NCBI GenBank assembly: GCA_964343195.1
Contig: CAYFIR010000042.1
Span: 1 to 44,998, forward strand
Source of the DNA: CAYVAP01 sp964343195
GTDB lineage: Bacteria; Bacteroidota; Bacteroidia; J057
Direction of reading: 5' to 3'
Length of the DNA: 44,998 nt
This document shows, in pieces, positions 1-9,609 of the stretch. Position 1 is the first letter of the stretch, and each line of letters opens with the position of its first letter. Under the pieces are notes generated by a model. It ran no database searches. It worked only from the letters and a program-made list of their open reading frames with translations, and was not told the DNA's origin. A program made the position numbers and the translations under genes.

Positions 1-5
1 CGGCG

Positions 6-95
6 CGCAGCAGAGAAGGGGGGTGGTTTTCGCCTGTGGCGAAAAGCGGGGGGATTTGAGGCCCCCCTTGCTGCGGGTTAAAACCGCGCAGCAAG
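6..95. repeat. Nested inverted repeats
   Basis: TTTTCGCC (27-34) pairs with GGCGAAAA (38-45) across a 3-nt loop. It is enclosed by an outer pair: CGCAGCA plus AAGGGGGG (6-23) against CCCCCCTTGCTGCG (62-75). A second hairpin follows at 67-95, where CTTGCTGC pairs with GCAGCAAG around a GGTT/AACC inner stem. The structure may be a REP-type element or the end of a larger element cut by the window edge. Confidence 0.5.
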
Positions 96-126
96 TAAGA
101 TAGTTGCCTTTTACAATACCCCAAAG

Positions 127-232
127 TCATCCTGAGCCTCGCAGCATGGCGGAGAGGGGAAGGACCTTGACCGTAGCACTTTCCAGCGAGGCACTTGAAC
201 AAGTAGCGTGGGAAAGTGCTGCCTCAGGATGA
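127..232. repeat. REP-like palindromic intergenic element
   Basis: TCATCCTGAG (127-136) is matched by its reverse complement CTCAGGATGA (223-232). Inside, AGCACTTTCC (175-184) is matched by GGAAAGTGCT (211-220), with a smaller ACTTG/CAAGT pair at the centre. The nested pairing would form a long hairpin. Elements with these ends are common intergenic repeats in Bacteroidota (from memory, not searched here). Confidence 0.55.
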
Positions 233-471
233 CCCGTGGGAGTGGTAAGGAAGCGGTTGATCGACGTCTCCTGAACGTCGATCTGGGCTAGTCTTCGGGG
301 CTCCGCACCCGCAGTGTCATCGAATCGCAAAATACCGAGTCGGATTACGCACAGGTATTCACACTGCCACGAAATCCGCCTCAGCATGTTGTGGGGAAAT
401 CCAGGATAGCGGAGGGGGCGTCTCAGTTTTTCCAAGTCTCATGAGCAAATGCAAAAAGTTCAATTCCTTGA

Positions 472-492
472 GGAAAAGAGCCTCATGCTCTT
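472..492 (-). terminator. Terminator after the SDR gene
   Basis: Read on the minus strand, AAGAGC, a 5-nt loop and GCTCTT form a stem followed directly by a short T-run (TTTT). It lies 24 bp past the SDR stop codon. Confidence 0.55.
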
Positions 493-515
493 AGCATCTT
501 AACCTCTTCTCATGC

Positions 516-1322
516 CTACTTCTTCCGTCCCGTGAAGTGCTCCATGGTTTTGTAAATGCCGAATACACTGCCGGCTATCCAGTCGAATACTTCAACTGGC
601 AAGGCTCCCTGGGTGACGCGAGTCAGTTTGTAAATATAATCCGGGATGGTCACCATGGTTTTGTCCTTTTCGATAGACCGGATAATGGTCAGGGCAGTAG
701 GTTCGGGCTCCAGGATGGGAATCCTTGACTTGACGCCGTCAAACATGCCTGTATTGATGTAATAGGGCATGATGGTGGTGACTTTGACATTCTTTTTTAG
801 CTGCTGCATCTCCAGGCGCAGGCTGTCGGACCAGCCGATGACCGACCATTTGCTGGCGGCGTACACCGACATTTTGGGGTTGGAAACCAGCCCACCAGAA
901 GAGGCGATGTTGCAGATGTGGCCGGTATTGCGTTCCAGCATGTCCCCCAGAAACTCGTGAGCAATGACCATGGGACCTGTAGAGTTAATTTCCATGGTTT
1001 TGAGGATCTCCTGGGTTGTATGCTCATGGAAATATTTGCCTACTACGATCCCGGCATTGTTGATGAGGACATCTATGGGGCCGACTTCAGCCCTTACTTT
1101 ATCAGCTGTTTCGCGGACCTGAGCGACATCAGAAACATCTATCCTGTATCCACGAATCTCGCCTGCTTCGGAAAGCTCGTTGATTGTCGCATCGATGTTC
1201 TCCTGTGAAATATCCCAGATGACGACCCTGGATTTGCGCTCCAGCATCAGCCGAGCCATGATTTTTCCTATTCCAGAGCCTCCTCCAGTGATGAGCGTAG
1301 TCTTGTCTTTCAGTCTTTTCAT
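516..1322 (-). CDS. SDR family NAD(P)-dependent oxidoreductase
   Basis: A 268-residue short-chain dehydrogenase/reductase. The Rossmann nucleotide-binding motif GGGSGIG is at residues 13-19, NNAG at 88-91, and the catalytic Ser-Tyr-Lys set at S141/S142, Y154 and K158 (YAASK). D37 after the second beta strand (IWD) favours NAD(H) over NADP(H), an inference from family knowledge. No signal peptide is visible, so the enzyme is cytoplasmic or membrane-associated. The C-terminus has a short hydrophobic stretch (VFDWIAGSVFGIY), seen in retinol/steroid-type SDRs of this size. It lies 112 bp downstream of the HTCS gene on the same strand and may be read through from it. The substrate is unknown, and there is no clear link to polysaccharide breakdown. 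Confidence 0.88.
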   Translation of the reverse strand: MKRLKDKTTLITGGGSGIGKIMARLMLERKSRVVIWDISQENIDATINELSEAGEIRGYRIDVSDVAQVRETADKVRAEVGPIDVLINNAGIVVGKYFHEHTTQEILKTMEINSTGPMVIAHEFLGDMLERNTGHICNIASSGGLVSNPKMSVYAASKWSVIGWSDSLRLEMQQLKKNVKVTTIMPYYINTGMFDGVKSRIPILEPEPTALTIIRSIEKDKTMVTIPDYIYKLTRVTQGALPVEVFDWIAGSVFGIYKTMEHFTGRKK

Positions 1323-1434
1323 ATCGGTGAGCTTTCAGCATTTCTCCCCCCAATTGATAAAGAATCCCTGACTTTTTCCATGAACAATGTCACTTGGGCG
1401 GAAATTGTTCTGAATTTGGGCAAGCACCTGGAAT

Positions 1435-4400
1435 TTACTCCAGATTGGTTTTTTGCCTCTTCCGGTGCTGTTGTTGAAATGCACTGGGTAACATGCCGTA
1501 TTGGGCCTTGAAGTATTTGCGGAAATACCGGGGATCATTGAATCCAGAGAGATATGCCGCCTCTGAAATGGTAACATCCTCGTTTGCGAGTTTTTCGGCA
1601 GCCATCTTCAACTTGGTCAGCCTGATAAACTGATCCACCGAAAGCCCCGAGATGGTTTTGATCTTACGGTATAGGGAAGAGTGACTCAGGCTAAGCTCTT
1701 CAGCGAGGACTTCGACAGATAGGTTTTCTTCCTGTTGTACTCCGTCTTTAATGCGGTTTTCAAGTGCTTCAATGAATTTTGCCTCCGGAGTCTCGCGCTG
1801 CTCGTCATCATCTTTCCAGTCGCCAGAGGTAAATAGTGAGCGAAGCTGATCCCGCTGTGCGAGCAGGTTGCCAATCCGAGCCAGAAGCACTTCTGATGAG
1901 AACGGCTTGGTGATATAGGAGTCTGCCCCTGCTCGATAGCCCTCCGCTACTGATTCTTCAGATCCCTGGGCCGTCAGCATGATCACCGGGATGTGGTTGG
2001 TGGTATTATGTGCCTTGATTTTATAGCACAATTCAAGGCCATCCATGACGGGCATCATCAGATCGGCAATGATGATGTCAGGAACCCGCTTCAGGGCGAT
2101 CTTCAGGGCGAGTTCCCCATTGGGAGCTGACAGCACCCGATAGTGTGGGCTTAATTGGGAATTGATATACTCCAGAATATCCGGGTTATCATCTGCTACC
2201 AAAATAGTAGGGACTTCTACAGTGGAAGGATCTTTTTGGGACTCTGTTAATTCCTCACTTGGCTGCTCTTCGGCTACTTCTACAAAGGTGACGTATTTAT
2301 CGGCCTCATAGACTTCCTTTTGGTTGGGCAGGCCTACGATAAATGTACTTCCTGAATTGTTGCTAACCACCTCAATGGTTCCATGGTGTAGCTCAATCAG
2401 GCTTTTGGTCAGGGCCAGCCCGATACCGGTTCCGCCCCTGCCAGAGGCATTGTGGGCCTGGTAAAATGGCGTAAAGATTTCCTTGATTTGCTCCTGGGGA
2501 ATTCCCACCCCTGAGTCCTGTATTGCTATTTGTACAGACTCCTCCTCAGCGGAGAGCCGAACCTCTACAGTGCCATCTCTCGGGGTGTATTTCAGGGCGT
2601 TGGAAAGCAGGTTGTTGAAAATAAGCTGTAGTTTTTCTCTGTCTGCCCAGCAATGAACCGTTCCTCCATCCTCAAATTTGAGCTGAACTCCCTGTCGGTT
2701 GGCCTCGAAGTGAAAGCTCTCGATTTCGTCCTGGATGATTTCGGTGATGTTTTGTTCGGCGATGGTCAGCTGAATGGCATTCTGGTCTGCTTTTCTGAAT
2801 TCCAGCAACTGATTGACGATTCGCAGGAGCAGGTGTGAATTTTTCTTGATCAGCATCAAAAGCGAGCGGTTTTGCTGCTTTTTTACCTGTCGGAGTAAGT
2901 CTTCAATTGGGCCCTGTATCAGGGTTAGGGGAGTCCTTAGTTCATGAGACAGGTTGGTGAAAAATGCCAGTTTGTTCTGTATCTCCTGTCGTTGCTGCTG
3001 CCGCAGTTTCTGCTCATAGTGGAGTTGCTGCCTGGATCGGATTATGCGGGTATTGATTACAAATATGATGACCAGTACCACACCTGTCAGAAGGGCATAA
3101 ATGATTCTGGCCCAGCTACTTGCCCACCAGGGAGGGTGGATGATCAGGTGGAACGAGGTTGATGTTCCCCTGAAGGTATTGGAAATATCCGTGCTTCGGA
3201 TCTCAAAGGTATATTTTCCGGGAGGCAGGTTTCTGTACGTGATAGGCCCAACGGAGCCGGTAGTATTCCAAAAGTTGTCTCGTTCAAGTAACCGATACTC
3301 ATAGCGCCATGCCTCGCTGTTGATGAGGTCCAGCACGCTGACATCTATGGAGAGGGAGTTTTGAGAATGTGAAAGGTAAAGGGTGTCGCCCGGGGTAATA
3401 TTCTGGCTGTAATTTTCCCCCTGGTTACCCTCGGCTTTCTGCCATATGGTAACCTTGGAAAGTAGAATCTCCGGTGGAGTTACAGTCGCGGAAAGCACTT
3501 CCTCAGGAGAAAATACGTTGATGCCATGGATACCGCCAAAAGCCAGATCTCCATTCCTGAGCTTGATGCCACTATTGTCATTGAATTGCCCAAGTTGGAG
3601 TCCGTGGGAATAGTCGAAGTTCTGAAACCGTTTTTCCTCAGGAAACAGGCAGGAAACCCCAAGATTGGTACTGACCCAGAGATGCCCGTGATCGTCCGGC
3701 ACTATCGCCCTTACGGTATTGCTGGAGAGCCCATTGGAGGTAGAAAATTCCTGCATGCTCTTTGTCTTCGGGTCAAATCTCAGGAGGCCATGGCGAGAGG
3801 TTCCCACCCAGACATAGCCTCTATAGAGAGCTAGCGTTAATCCTGCCTGAGGGGATTGGGGGGACTGCTTCCAGTCATAAATGGATAATTCTCCCGTTTG
3901 GGGATCGAGGTTTCCCAGGCCATTTCCATAAATGGCCAACCATATATGGCCTGCTGAATCCACGCGGATAGCCCTGATATCCATTCCGGAGGTATTGTCG
4001 AAAAAATCCATGCTGCGGGAGTCAGAGTTCCATGCGTGCAGCCCGCTCCCGTTGGTTCCAATGTAGATGGTTCCATCGGGTGCCTCCCACAAAGAGCGAA
4101 TGTCTTGTGCAGTTAATTCTCCAGCCAGCTTTAGCACTTCAACTGTCCCGGTAACCGGGTCAAAAATGTTAATGCCACCTGCATAGGTTCCAAGCCATAT
4201 TTTCCCCGACTTTGCTTTGAGGGCACTTAGGATAGCTTCATCAGAGAACCCCGTTGTGGGGATCTGTTGAATGTAATTTTGGTAGGGATCGAGATAGTTG
4301 ATGCCTCCACCATCAGTCCCCACCCATATGGAGTTGGAGTCAGCTTCCACCATGCCGAATACTATGGGGTGACTGAGAGAAGGCTGAAAGGGAGATTGGG

Positions 4401-5469
4401 TGTAATAACGAATAATTTCACCCTCTGGGGCAAATACGGTAATGCCCGCATTGTGGGTTCCAAGCCAGATATTTCCGCTCAGATCCTGAAAAATTTTTGA
4501 AATGGTTTGATTGGAGAGGGAGGCGAGCTGATCCATTGAGGCTGCTCTCATTTCCTGATTTGACTGCGAAGAGGTAAGCCGGCTAGCCTGGATGGAAGTC
4601 AGACCAGTTTCCCTCGATCCAATCCACAAGGTGTGTTTTGGATCTTCATAGAGAGAGAGAATCTCTCTGCCGGGTACCCATGGGTGTAAATCAGGATGAT
4701 AATGGTTGGAATGTAGGTTGCCGTAGGTCTCGGACACACTGTAAAGTCCGTCATTTGTGCCTACCCAGTGTAGCTCCTCCCCATGAAAAATGGAGTATAT
4801 CCGATAGGAATCGCCCCCCTGAAGGCTGATTTCTTCCAGAGTCAGGGAATTGAGGTTCAGCCTTAACAGTCCGTTATTCCAGGTCCCAATCCAGAGCATG
4901 CTATCCTGGCAAAGGTGCAGTTGATTCACATTCGATACCTGCAGGGGGATATTTCCCTTGGATCGGTGAGGAGAAATCATCTGCATTTTGTCACCTCTGA
5001 GTACCACTATCCCTCCGATTGTACCCAGGTATTTGGTCCCATCTTCCGATTCCGCAATCGAGGTAACCATTTCGCTGGAAGCATTGGTGACCCTGCTCAT
5101 GAATAGTCGGGTGAATTGATCCTCTTCCGAATGGTAAATGCCAACGCCAAAATCTGTTAACGCCCATAGGCGACCCTCAACATCCAGGTGCAGGCTGCTG
5201 ACCATGTTGTCAGGTAGCGAGTAGGGGTCATCTGGATGATTACGGTAAGCCGTAAATTCATTGCCGTCAAATTTGAAGAGGCCATCGTTGGTCGCTACCC
5301 AGATCAGCCCATTGGGAGCCTGGGCAATATCATTAATGGTATTGTTGGAAAGGCCATCCTCTTCATTGAAGAACTTCAGCCGTAAAAATGGTTGGTCGGT
5401 GGGTATTTCCTGTGCAAACAGGACCCTGAAAAAGGATGAGAAAAAAAGGAGAACTAGCCAGTATCTCAT
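1435..5469 (-). CDS. Hybrid two-component system sensor/regulator (HTCS), SusR/BT-type
   Basis: One polypeptide carries a whole two-component pathway. From the ATG at 5469 (1344 aa; an ATG at 5499 adds 10 residues before the signal peptide) the order is: signal sequence (residues 1-20, ending LFAQ), a long run of Reg_prop propeller repeats with recurrent IWVGT/LWIGT motifs (to about 700), a Y_Y_Y domain (about 710-780), one membrane helix (about 790-812), HisKA with the phospho-acceptor H842 in LSHELRT, HATPase, a receiver with D1136 (ADLMMPVMDG), and an AraC-type HTH at the C-terminus. HTCS proteins bind oligosaccharides in the periplasm and activate PULs. Given its position, it is the obvious candidate activator of this locus. 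The ligand cannot be deduced. All key phosphotransfer residues are present. Confidence 0.95.
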   Translation of the reverse strand: MRYWLVLLFFSSFFRVLFAQEIPTDQPFLRLKFFNEEDGLSNNTINDIAQAPNGLIWVATNDGLFKFDGNEFTAYRNHPDDPYSLPDNMVSSLHLDVEGRLWALTDFGVGIYHSEEDQFTRLFMSRVTNASSEMVTSIAESEDGTKYLGTIGGIVVLRGDKMQMISPHRSKGNIPLQVSNVNQLHLCQDSMLWIGTWNNGLLRLNLNSLTLEEISLQGGDSYRIYSIFHGEELHWVGTNDGLYSVSETYGNLHSNHYHPDLHPWVPGREILSLYEDPKHTLWIGSRETGLTSIQASRLTSSQSNQEMRAASMDQLASLSNQTISKIFQDLSGNIWLGTHNAGITVFAPEGEIIRYYTQSPFQPSLSHPIVFGMVEADSNSIWVGTDGGGINYLDPYQNYIQQIPTTGFSDEAILSALKAKSGKIWLGTYAGGINIFDPVTGTVEVLKLAGELTAQDIRSLWEAPDGTIYIGTNGSGLHAWNSDSRSMDFFDNTSGMDIRAIRVDSAGHIWLAIYGNGLGNLDPQTGELSIYDWKQSPQSPQAGLTLALYRGYVWVGTSRHGLLRFDPKTKSMQEFSTSNGLSSNTVRAIVPDDHGHLWVSTNLGVSCLFPEEKRFQNFDYSHGLQLGQFNDNSGIKLRNGDLAFGGIHGINVFSPEEVLSATVTPPEILLSKVTIWQKAEGNQGENYSQNITPGDTLYLSHSQNSLSIDVSVLDLINSEAWRYEYRLLERDNFWNTTGSVGPITYRNLPPGKYTFEIRSTDISNTFRGTSTSFHLIIHPPWWASSWARIIYALLTGVVLVIIFVINTRIIRSRQQLHYEQKLRQQQRQEIQNKLAFFTNLSHELRTPLTLIQGPIEDLLRQVKKQQNRSLLMLIKKNSHLLLRIVNQLLEFRKADQNAIQLTIAEQNITEIIQDEIESFHFEANRQGVQLKFEDGGTVHCWADREKLQLIFNNLLSNALKYTPRDGTVEVRLSAEEESVQIAIQDSGVGIPQEQIKEIFTPFYQAHNASGRGGTGIGLALTKSLIELHHGTIEVVSNNSGSTFIVGLPNQKEVYEADKYVTFVEVAEEQPSEELTESQKDPSTVEVPTILVADDNPDILEYINSQLSPHYRVLSAPNGELALKIALKRVPDIIIADLMMPVMDGLELCYKIKAHNTTNHIPVIMLTAQGSEESVAEGYRAGADSYITKPFSSEVLLARIGNLLAQRDQLRSLFTSGDWKDDDEQRETPEAKFIEALENRIKDGVQQEENLSVEVLAEELSLSHSSLYRKIKTISGLSVDQFIRLTKLKMAAEKLANEDVTISEAAYLSGFNDPRYFRKYFKAQYGMLPSAFQQQHRKRQKTNLE

Positions 5470-5591
5470 AAAAGCAGTAGCATTAGGGCTTTGTCGCATT
5501 CATAGGTTCGAATTAAATATACAAAATGAGAGAAGGACATTCGAATGAGATTAGCCTAAGTCTTGAATGTGGCATCCTCAGTATCAACAAG

Positions 5592-5620
5592 ATGAGCTAC
5601 CCGGATAACGGATAGCTCAT
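5592..5620 (-). terminator. Candidate terminator between GH51 and HTCS genes
   Basis: ATGAGCTA (5592-5599) pairs with TAGCTCAT (5613-5620) around a 13-nt loop. It sits about 40 bp past the GH51 stop. The T-run on the minus strand is weak (CTTGTTG), so termination may be partial. Confidence 0.4.
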
Positions 5621-5660
5621 GTCTTATTAGCCGATGGCCCCCTCTATGGCTGTTGGCAGG

Positions 5661-8420
5661 CTACTGAAGGATAAGCTTGAGAGACTGAGTTCCTGAAAGA
5701 GTCTTTAGCTCACAATAGTAAATCCCGACGGGGAGAGTTGATCCGGTAGCATCAGCGCCATCCCACTCAATTTTTTGTGGGCCCGGAGCAAACTGGCCGT
5801 CTGCCAGGTTGGTGACACTGCGGCCCATTACATCCCTGATCTGTAGGGAAACCCATTCAGACTGTGGGAGGTGGAAGGAGAAGGTGGTATGGCCGCTCGT
5901 AGGATTGGGGTAGATGGAGTAATCCAGATAATCGAGGGCGCTTTCCTGAATGCCAGTGGCACTTTTTGAAAGTTCCACTTCTACCACCATTGCGGAGTAT
6001 CGGGGGACGCTTACTTCGACCTGCTGTCCATTCACCGTCGCAACGCCTGTTGTGACGGAAATATTTTCCGGATTGGCGAGGGAGTTGCGAGCGAAAAGCG
6101 ACGAACTGGCTACCTGTTCCACGCTGGCCTGGACAGGTGCATATGGGCTCTGGATATCCAGCGCGATGGGCACGCTGCCCCCTCCTGTATTTACCACTTT
6201 GAACACCATCATGCTGCTGTCTTCGGACAGGGTTGCCACTGCGTCGAGGTTGGGGTGAATGCCTCCGCTAGATTCGATGACATACCTGGCATAGTGATCC
6301 CACCAGAGCTTCATCACTACATAGTTCGGAGCAGGATACCAACCGGTGTTGTTGAAATTCACCAGTGCATTGTCCCACTGATTTCCGGCAACCTCATGAC
6401 GTAACCAGAGAGCTGGTGCCCCGATTTTGAATACATCTCCCTGACGTTCAAAAGCATTGAGCATTCCTCCCGCATATAGCCCGATGCGGGTATCAGTAGG
6501 ACTCCAAAGGTTCCACTCTGACATGTAAATCTTGATGTCAGGGTTGGAAGAGTTGGCGATGCGGGTTTTCATTCCCCGGATATGATTTTCATATGCGTCC
6601 ACCCCGCTGGCATAATTGTCGGCTCCTTCATAGTGGTGGGGGCTGATATAATCTATGAGGTCTGCGCAGTTGTTCAGGATAACCTGGTTCCAGTTCTGAT
6701 CAAAGGCGCTGCTGCCGCAGGCGATGATCTCAATAGTTGAGTCAACGGCCTTCATCGCAGGAACAAAGACATTCAGGTAGTCTACGTATACCTCGGGCCC
6801 TCTGGTGAGCCAGATCTCATTGCTTACCTCCCACATCTTGATGTTGTAGGGTTCAGGATGTCCATTCTGTGCGCGTATGGCTCCCCAGGTGGTCGTAGTG
6901 TCGCCATTGCAGTATTCGATCCAGTGCTGAACCTCTTCCACATACTCCTGACGAGGAGTTGCCGAGCCCCGGTGACCGATGTTCACCACCATAATGGGCT
7001 CTGCGTCGAGCTTTTCACACATTTTGAGGAATTCGTCGGTACCGTAGGAGTTGACGTCCTGGTCATCCCATACCGAAAGTGGGTAGACGCCTCGCTCATG
7101 CTGAGGGCCTATGCCGTCCTTCCAGCGGTATAGCTCCGCGAAGTACCCACCTGGCCAGCGAATGATGGGAGGCCTCAGTTCTTCTACAGCAGAAAACAGG
7201 TCAGGGCGAAATCCATCGTTATCGATCGCATCCTGCCCCATCATGCTCACCTGATCGAAGTAAACTACTCCACTATCCGGCAGGGAGATCCTCAGGGTTC
7301 CGTTGGAAGTACCGGCTGAAGGTGTGAGGTTGAATGGATATTCTGACCAGGTCCCGGTCAGGGGGCCTACCTTTTGCTCAGCCAGAATGGTGGAGCCATT
7401 CATCAGGCTGACTGTCAGGGAATCACTTACATCTCCTTTGGCCCAGAATGACCCGCTGTAGTTTTGAGGGGTTAGGAAAAATGCATCCTGCTCAATTCCA
7501 GCAGGTGCATGCTGCTCGTTGTCAATAACAACGCTAAAAGAGCTGTTCAACGCATCCGAACTGCGGCTCATTCCAGCGCTGCCATAGCTGCTCCAGTTGG
7601 GCAGGGTAACTGATCCCATAGAGGGAGAAGGCAGTCCGCTGAACAGGGTGTCTCCACTGGGAATCTCAGTGACAAGGAAGTCTTTGTAGGCTGCCTGGGT
7701 AGCCCAGGTTCCTACCCCCACTTGCCCGGATAGGTGGGCCTGAGGGTCGTTGACGTCGTAAATGAGTGCTCCATCAAGATAGATCTTAAAAGAAGTTCCT
7801 TCACAGCGAATGCGGATGTTGTACCACTGATTGGTATTGAGGGTACCCCCAAAGGCGCTGTTGTTCCATACCCCCCGGTTGTTATTCGTGGCTTTTTCGA
7901 TGGCGTGCTGGGTATTGTTCCATCCTCCGAGGTTGAGCCAGTAGTAGTCGCCCCCGTCGGCTCTGAACATGATCAGAAATGCCTCAGCCCCACCGAGTTT
8001 CTTGGCTTTAAGTGTGAATTCATAGTCTGTCCAGGAGGTTTCGCCAAACAGGAAGCGGACATCGGTAGAAAGGTCGGACTGAACCAGGGAGCTATCCTGG
8101 ATTTCCCATAGACCCCCGCTGTTACTAGCGGTTTCCATGCTGCGGTTCCACACCAGCTCGCCCCAGAGTCCTCCGTTCACCGAGTGGAAGATGTGTTCCA
8201 GGAAATGACCATATACCCGCTCATCTACCTCATGCTGGATGTTGCCCGGATCGACGTTGTAGGTGATTTGCGCAAAGGAAAAACGGGGAGTCAGCAGGCA
8301 GAAAAGGATCATTGCCACGAGGGACTGAAGCATCGGTTGCAGTTTCGTTCGCACACCATACCAGGGGGCCGATTGTTTTGACGTGAGCATGCTGAGTAGT
8401 AAGTCGTAGATGTTCTTCAT
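5661..8420 (-). CDS. Secreted GH51 alpha-L-arabinofuranosidase with T9SS sorting domain
   Basis: A 919-residue exo-enzyme expected to release terminal alpha-L-arabinofuranose. After a signal peptide ending FSFAQ (about residue 51), the GH51 N-terminal strands (VYGHFLEHIFHS) are interrupted by a concanavalin-like sugar-binding module (about 100-255) and a CBM-like beta-sandwich (about 265-390). The catalytic barrel then follows, with acid/base E535 (VSNEIWL) and nucleophile E635 (YMSEWNLW), and a C-terminal beta-sandwich. The last 85 or so residues (YPNPTSG...LKLILQ) are a type A T9SS sorting domain, so the protein should be exported across the outer membrane. An ATG at 8333 would give a shorter, more typical signal peptide; I keep 8420 because both are in frame. 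It lies 162 bp upstream of the HTCS start on the same strand. Confidence 0.92.
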   Translation of the reverse strand: MKNIYDLLLSMLTSKQSAPWYGVRTKLQPMLQSLVAMILFCLLTPRFSFAQITYNVDPGNIQHEVDERVYGHFLEHIFHSVNGGLWGELVWNRSMETASNSGGLWEIQDSSLVQSDLSTDVRFLFGETSWTDYEFTLKAKKLGGAEAFLIMFRADGGDYYWLNLGGWNNTQHAIEKATNNNRGVWNNSAFGGTLNTNQWYNIRIRCEGTSFKIYLDGALIYDVNDPQAHLSGQVGVGTWATQAAYKDFLVTEIPSGDTLFSGLPSPSMGSVTLPNWSSYGSAGMSRSSDALNSSFSVVIDNEQHAPAGIEQDAFFLTPQNYSGSFWAKGDVSDSLTVSLMNGSTILAEQKVGPLTGTWSEYPFNLTPSAGTSNGTLRISLPDSGVVYFDQVSMMGQDAIDNDGFRPDLFSAVEELRPPIIRWPGGYFAELYRWKDGIGPQHERGVYPLSVWDDQDVNSYGTDEFLKMCEKLDAEPIMVVNIGHRGSATPRQEYVEEVQHWIEYCNGDTTTTWGAIRAQNGHPEPYNIKMWEVSNEIWLTRGPEVYVDYLNVFVPAMKAVDSTIEIIACGSSAFDQNWNQVILNNCADLIDYISPHHYEGADNYASGVDAYENHIRGMKTRIANSSNPDIKIYMSEWNLWSPTDTRIGLYAGGMLNAFERQGDVFKIGAPALWLRHEVAGNQWDNALVNFNNTGWYPAPNYVVMKLWWDHYARYVIESSGGIHPNLDAVATLSEDSSMMVFKVVNTGGGSVPIALDIQSPYAPVQASVEQVASSSLFARNSLANPENISVTTGVATVNGQQVEVSVPRYSAMVVEVELSKSATGIQESALDYLDYSIYPNPTSGHTTFSFHLPQSEWVSLQIRDVMGRSVTNLADGQFAPGPQKIEWDGADATGSTLPVGIYYCELKTLSGTQSLKLILQ

Positions 8421-8542
8421 GAGAATAATTAAAATGGGCAGGCAAGGATGATTCAGATTTCAATTAAGGAAAAATAGGTAGGAAAGGAGGTAGCTCAATT
8501 TGTCATATAAGGTGCTATAATTTGCCAATGGCCCAAATAAAG

Positions 8543-8574
8543 AAGAGGCCACCTTCCTGGGAAGGCAGCCTCTT
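8543..8574 (-). terminator. Terminator after the LamG gene
   Basis: Stem AAGAGGC (8543-8549) with GCCTCTT (8568-8574), and inside it CCTTC/GAAGG around a 4-nt loop. On the minus strand it is followed by a T-rich stretch. It lies just past the LamG gene stop codon and separates it from the GH51 gene. Confidence 0.75.
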
Positions 8575-8598
8575 TCCTTTACATATAGACCTAACAGC

Positions 8599-9609
8599 TT
8601 ATCGTACCATCAGCTTGGTCGCGAAAGACTGACCATTGTTGCGGATGATGGCGATGTACATGTTTGGCTGAAGCTGATGCTCGATCACAGCAGCGTCAAC
8701 GTTTTCAATGTTCATTACTGACTTGCCGGTTACAGTGATTACTTCCAGAGAGTAATCTTCACCAGGCTGCAGATCCTGTAGGTAGAAAGCACCGTTAGCC
8801 TCGAACATGGTAGGCTGAGCCACGTCAGTACCAGCGATGTTGGTACCAGTACCGATGGTAAGACCTTTTTGGTTCTGGAACGTAACTTCGTCCTGAGTCA
8901 GGGCCTTGTCATAGATGTTGGCTTCGTGGATGGTTCCCAACCAGGTGGGGTCACCGGCATAACCGCCACGTCCCAGCCATGCATTGACAGTGCTCACACT
9001 GGCAATGTTGTTGTTGGCAGCCAGGGCATCAGATCCGACCAGCACTCCATCAACGTAAAAAGAAATGGTGGTTGCATCGATAACTACGATACCGTGATAC
9101 AACTGATCAGCATCGAGCACAGCGGCCGTATTTACACCTGTCTCAGCAGCCCAGGGCGAATCGACATCGCCACAGGAGATGGCAGCACGGGCAACCCCAT
9201 CAGCGCGGGTAGGCTGGATGAAGAAGCCATTGGAGCCAAAGAATACGTTGGGATCAGTAGAAGGAGATTCAGAACCTCCCAGGTAAGCTACCATGGTAAA
9301 TCCACCAGTATTGGCACCTGCAGTAGGGGTAAACCATGTTTCGATAGAAACCTCGCCATAGGTATTGATGGCAATGCTGGCTGCGTCCAGCACTACGGTA
9401 CCACCATTCAGAACGGCTCCCATATCACCAGCAGCAGTAGCGGCGATCTGAGCATCCCCGTCCAGGGCACCATTGGCACTGCCTTTCATATCATCAGCAT
9501 TCTCAGCTTCAAATGTCCAGGAGTGAGTCAGGTTTCCGCTTGGATCCTGAGCAAAGGCACTGCCTGCAAAGATGAGGAGGCCTACAAGTAGATAGTTGAG
9601 TTTAGTCAT
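8599..9609 (-). CDS. Secreted LamG-domain (concanavalin-like) protein with T9SS-type tail
   Basis: A 336-residue protein, taking the ATG at 9609 because it opens directly onto a signal peptide (MTKLNYLLVGLLIFAGSAFAQ); an in-frame ATG at 9708 would add 33 hydrophilic residues and is unlikely. Residues of about 25-250 form one LamG/concanavalin-like jelly roll, with hallmark stretches such as VSIETWF, GVLVG and GTIHEANIYDKALTQDE. The C-terminal 80 residues resemble a T9SS sorting domain (GEDYSLEVITVTGK, then a closing SFATKLMVR). No catalytic signature is visible, so a binding or cell-surface adhesion role is the most that can be inferred. A truncated second copy lies at 12835-13215, on the other side of the BNR gene. 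It has its own terminator and a 445-bp upstream region. Confidence 0.82.
   Translation of the reverse strand: MTKLNYLLVGLLIFAGSAFAQDPSGNLTHSWTFEAENADDMKGSANGALDGDAQIAATAAGDMGAVLNGGTVVLDAASIAINTYGEVSIETWFTPTAGANTGGFTMVAYLGGSESPSTDPNVFFGSNGFFIQPTRADGVARAAISCGDVDSPWAAETGVNTAAVLDADQLYHGIVVIDATTISFYVDGVLVGSDALAANNNIASVSTVNAWLGRGGYAGDPTWLGTIHEANIYDKALTQDEVTFQNQKGLTIGTGTNIAGTDVAQPTMFEANGAFYLQDLQPGEDYSLEVITVTGKSVMNIENVDAAVIEHQLQPNMYIAIIRNNGQSFATKLMVR

Larger units (their letters stand above)
1..515. other. Gene-poor left edge with REP-like inverted repeats
   Basis: I see no convincing gene here. The DNA is dominated by inverted repeats, listed separately (6-95 and 127-232). An open frame of 102 codons on the minus strand (127-435) runs through the repeat, has low-complexity composition unlike a folded protein, and is rejected. 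The right end (472-492) holds the terminator of the neighbouring SDR gene. Confidence 0.6.

Noticed and set aside
127..435. Open frame of 102 codons on the minus strand
   Set aside because: It runs through the nested inverted repeat, has no domain-like features and no plausible neighbours. Similar spurious frames arise in REP elements.
8869..9591. Open frame of 240 codons on the plus strand
   Set aside because: Antisense to the LamG gene; no recognisable features.
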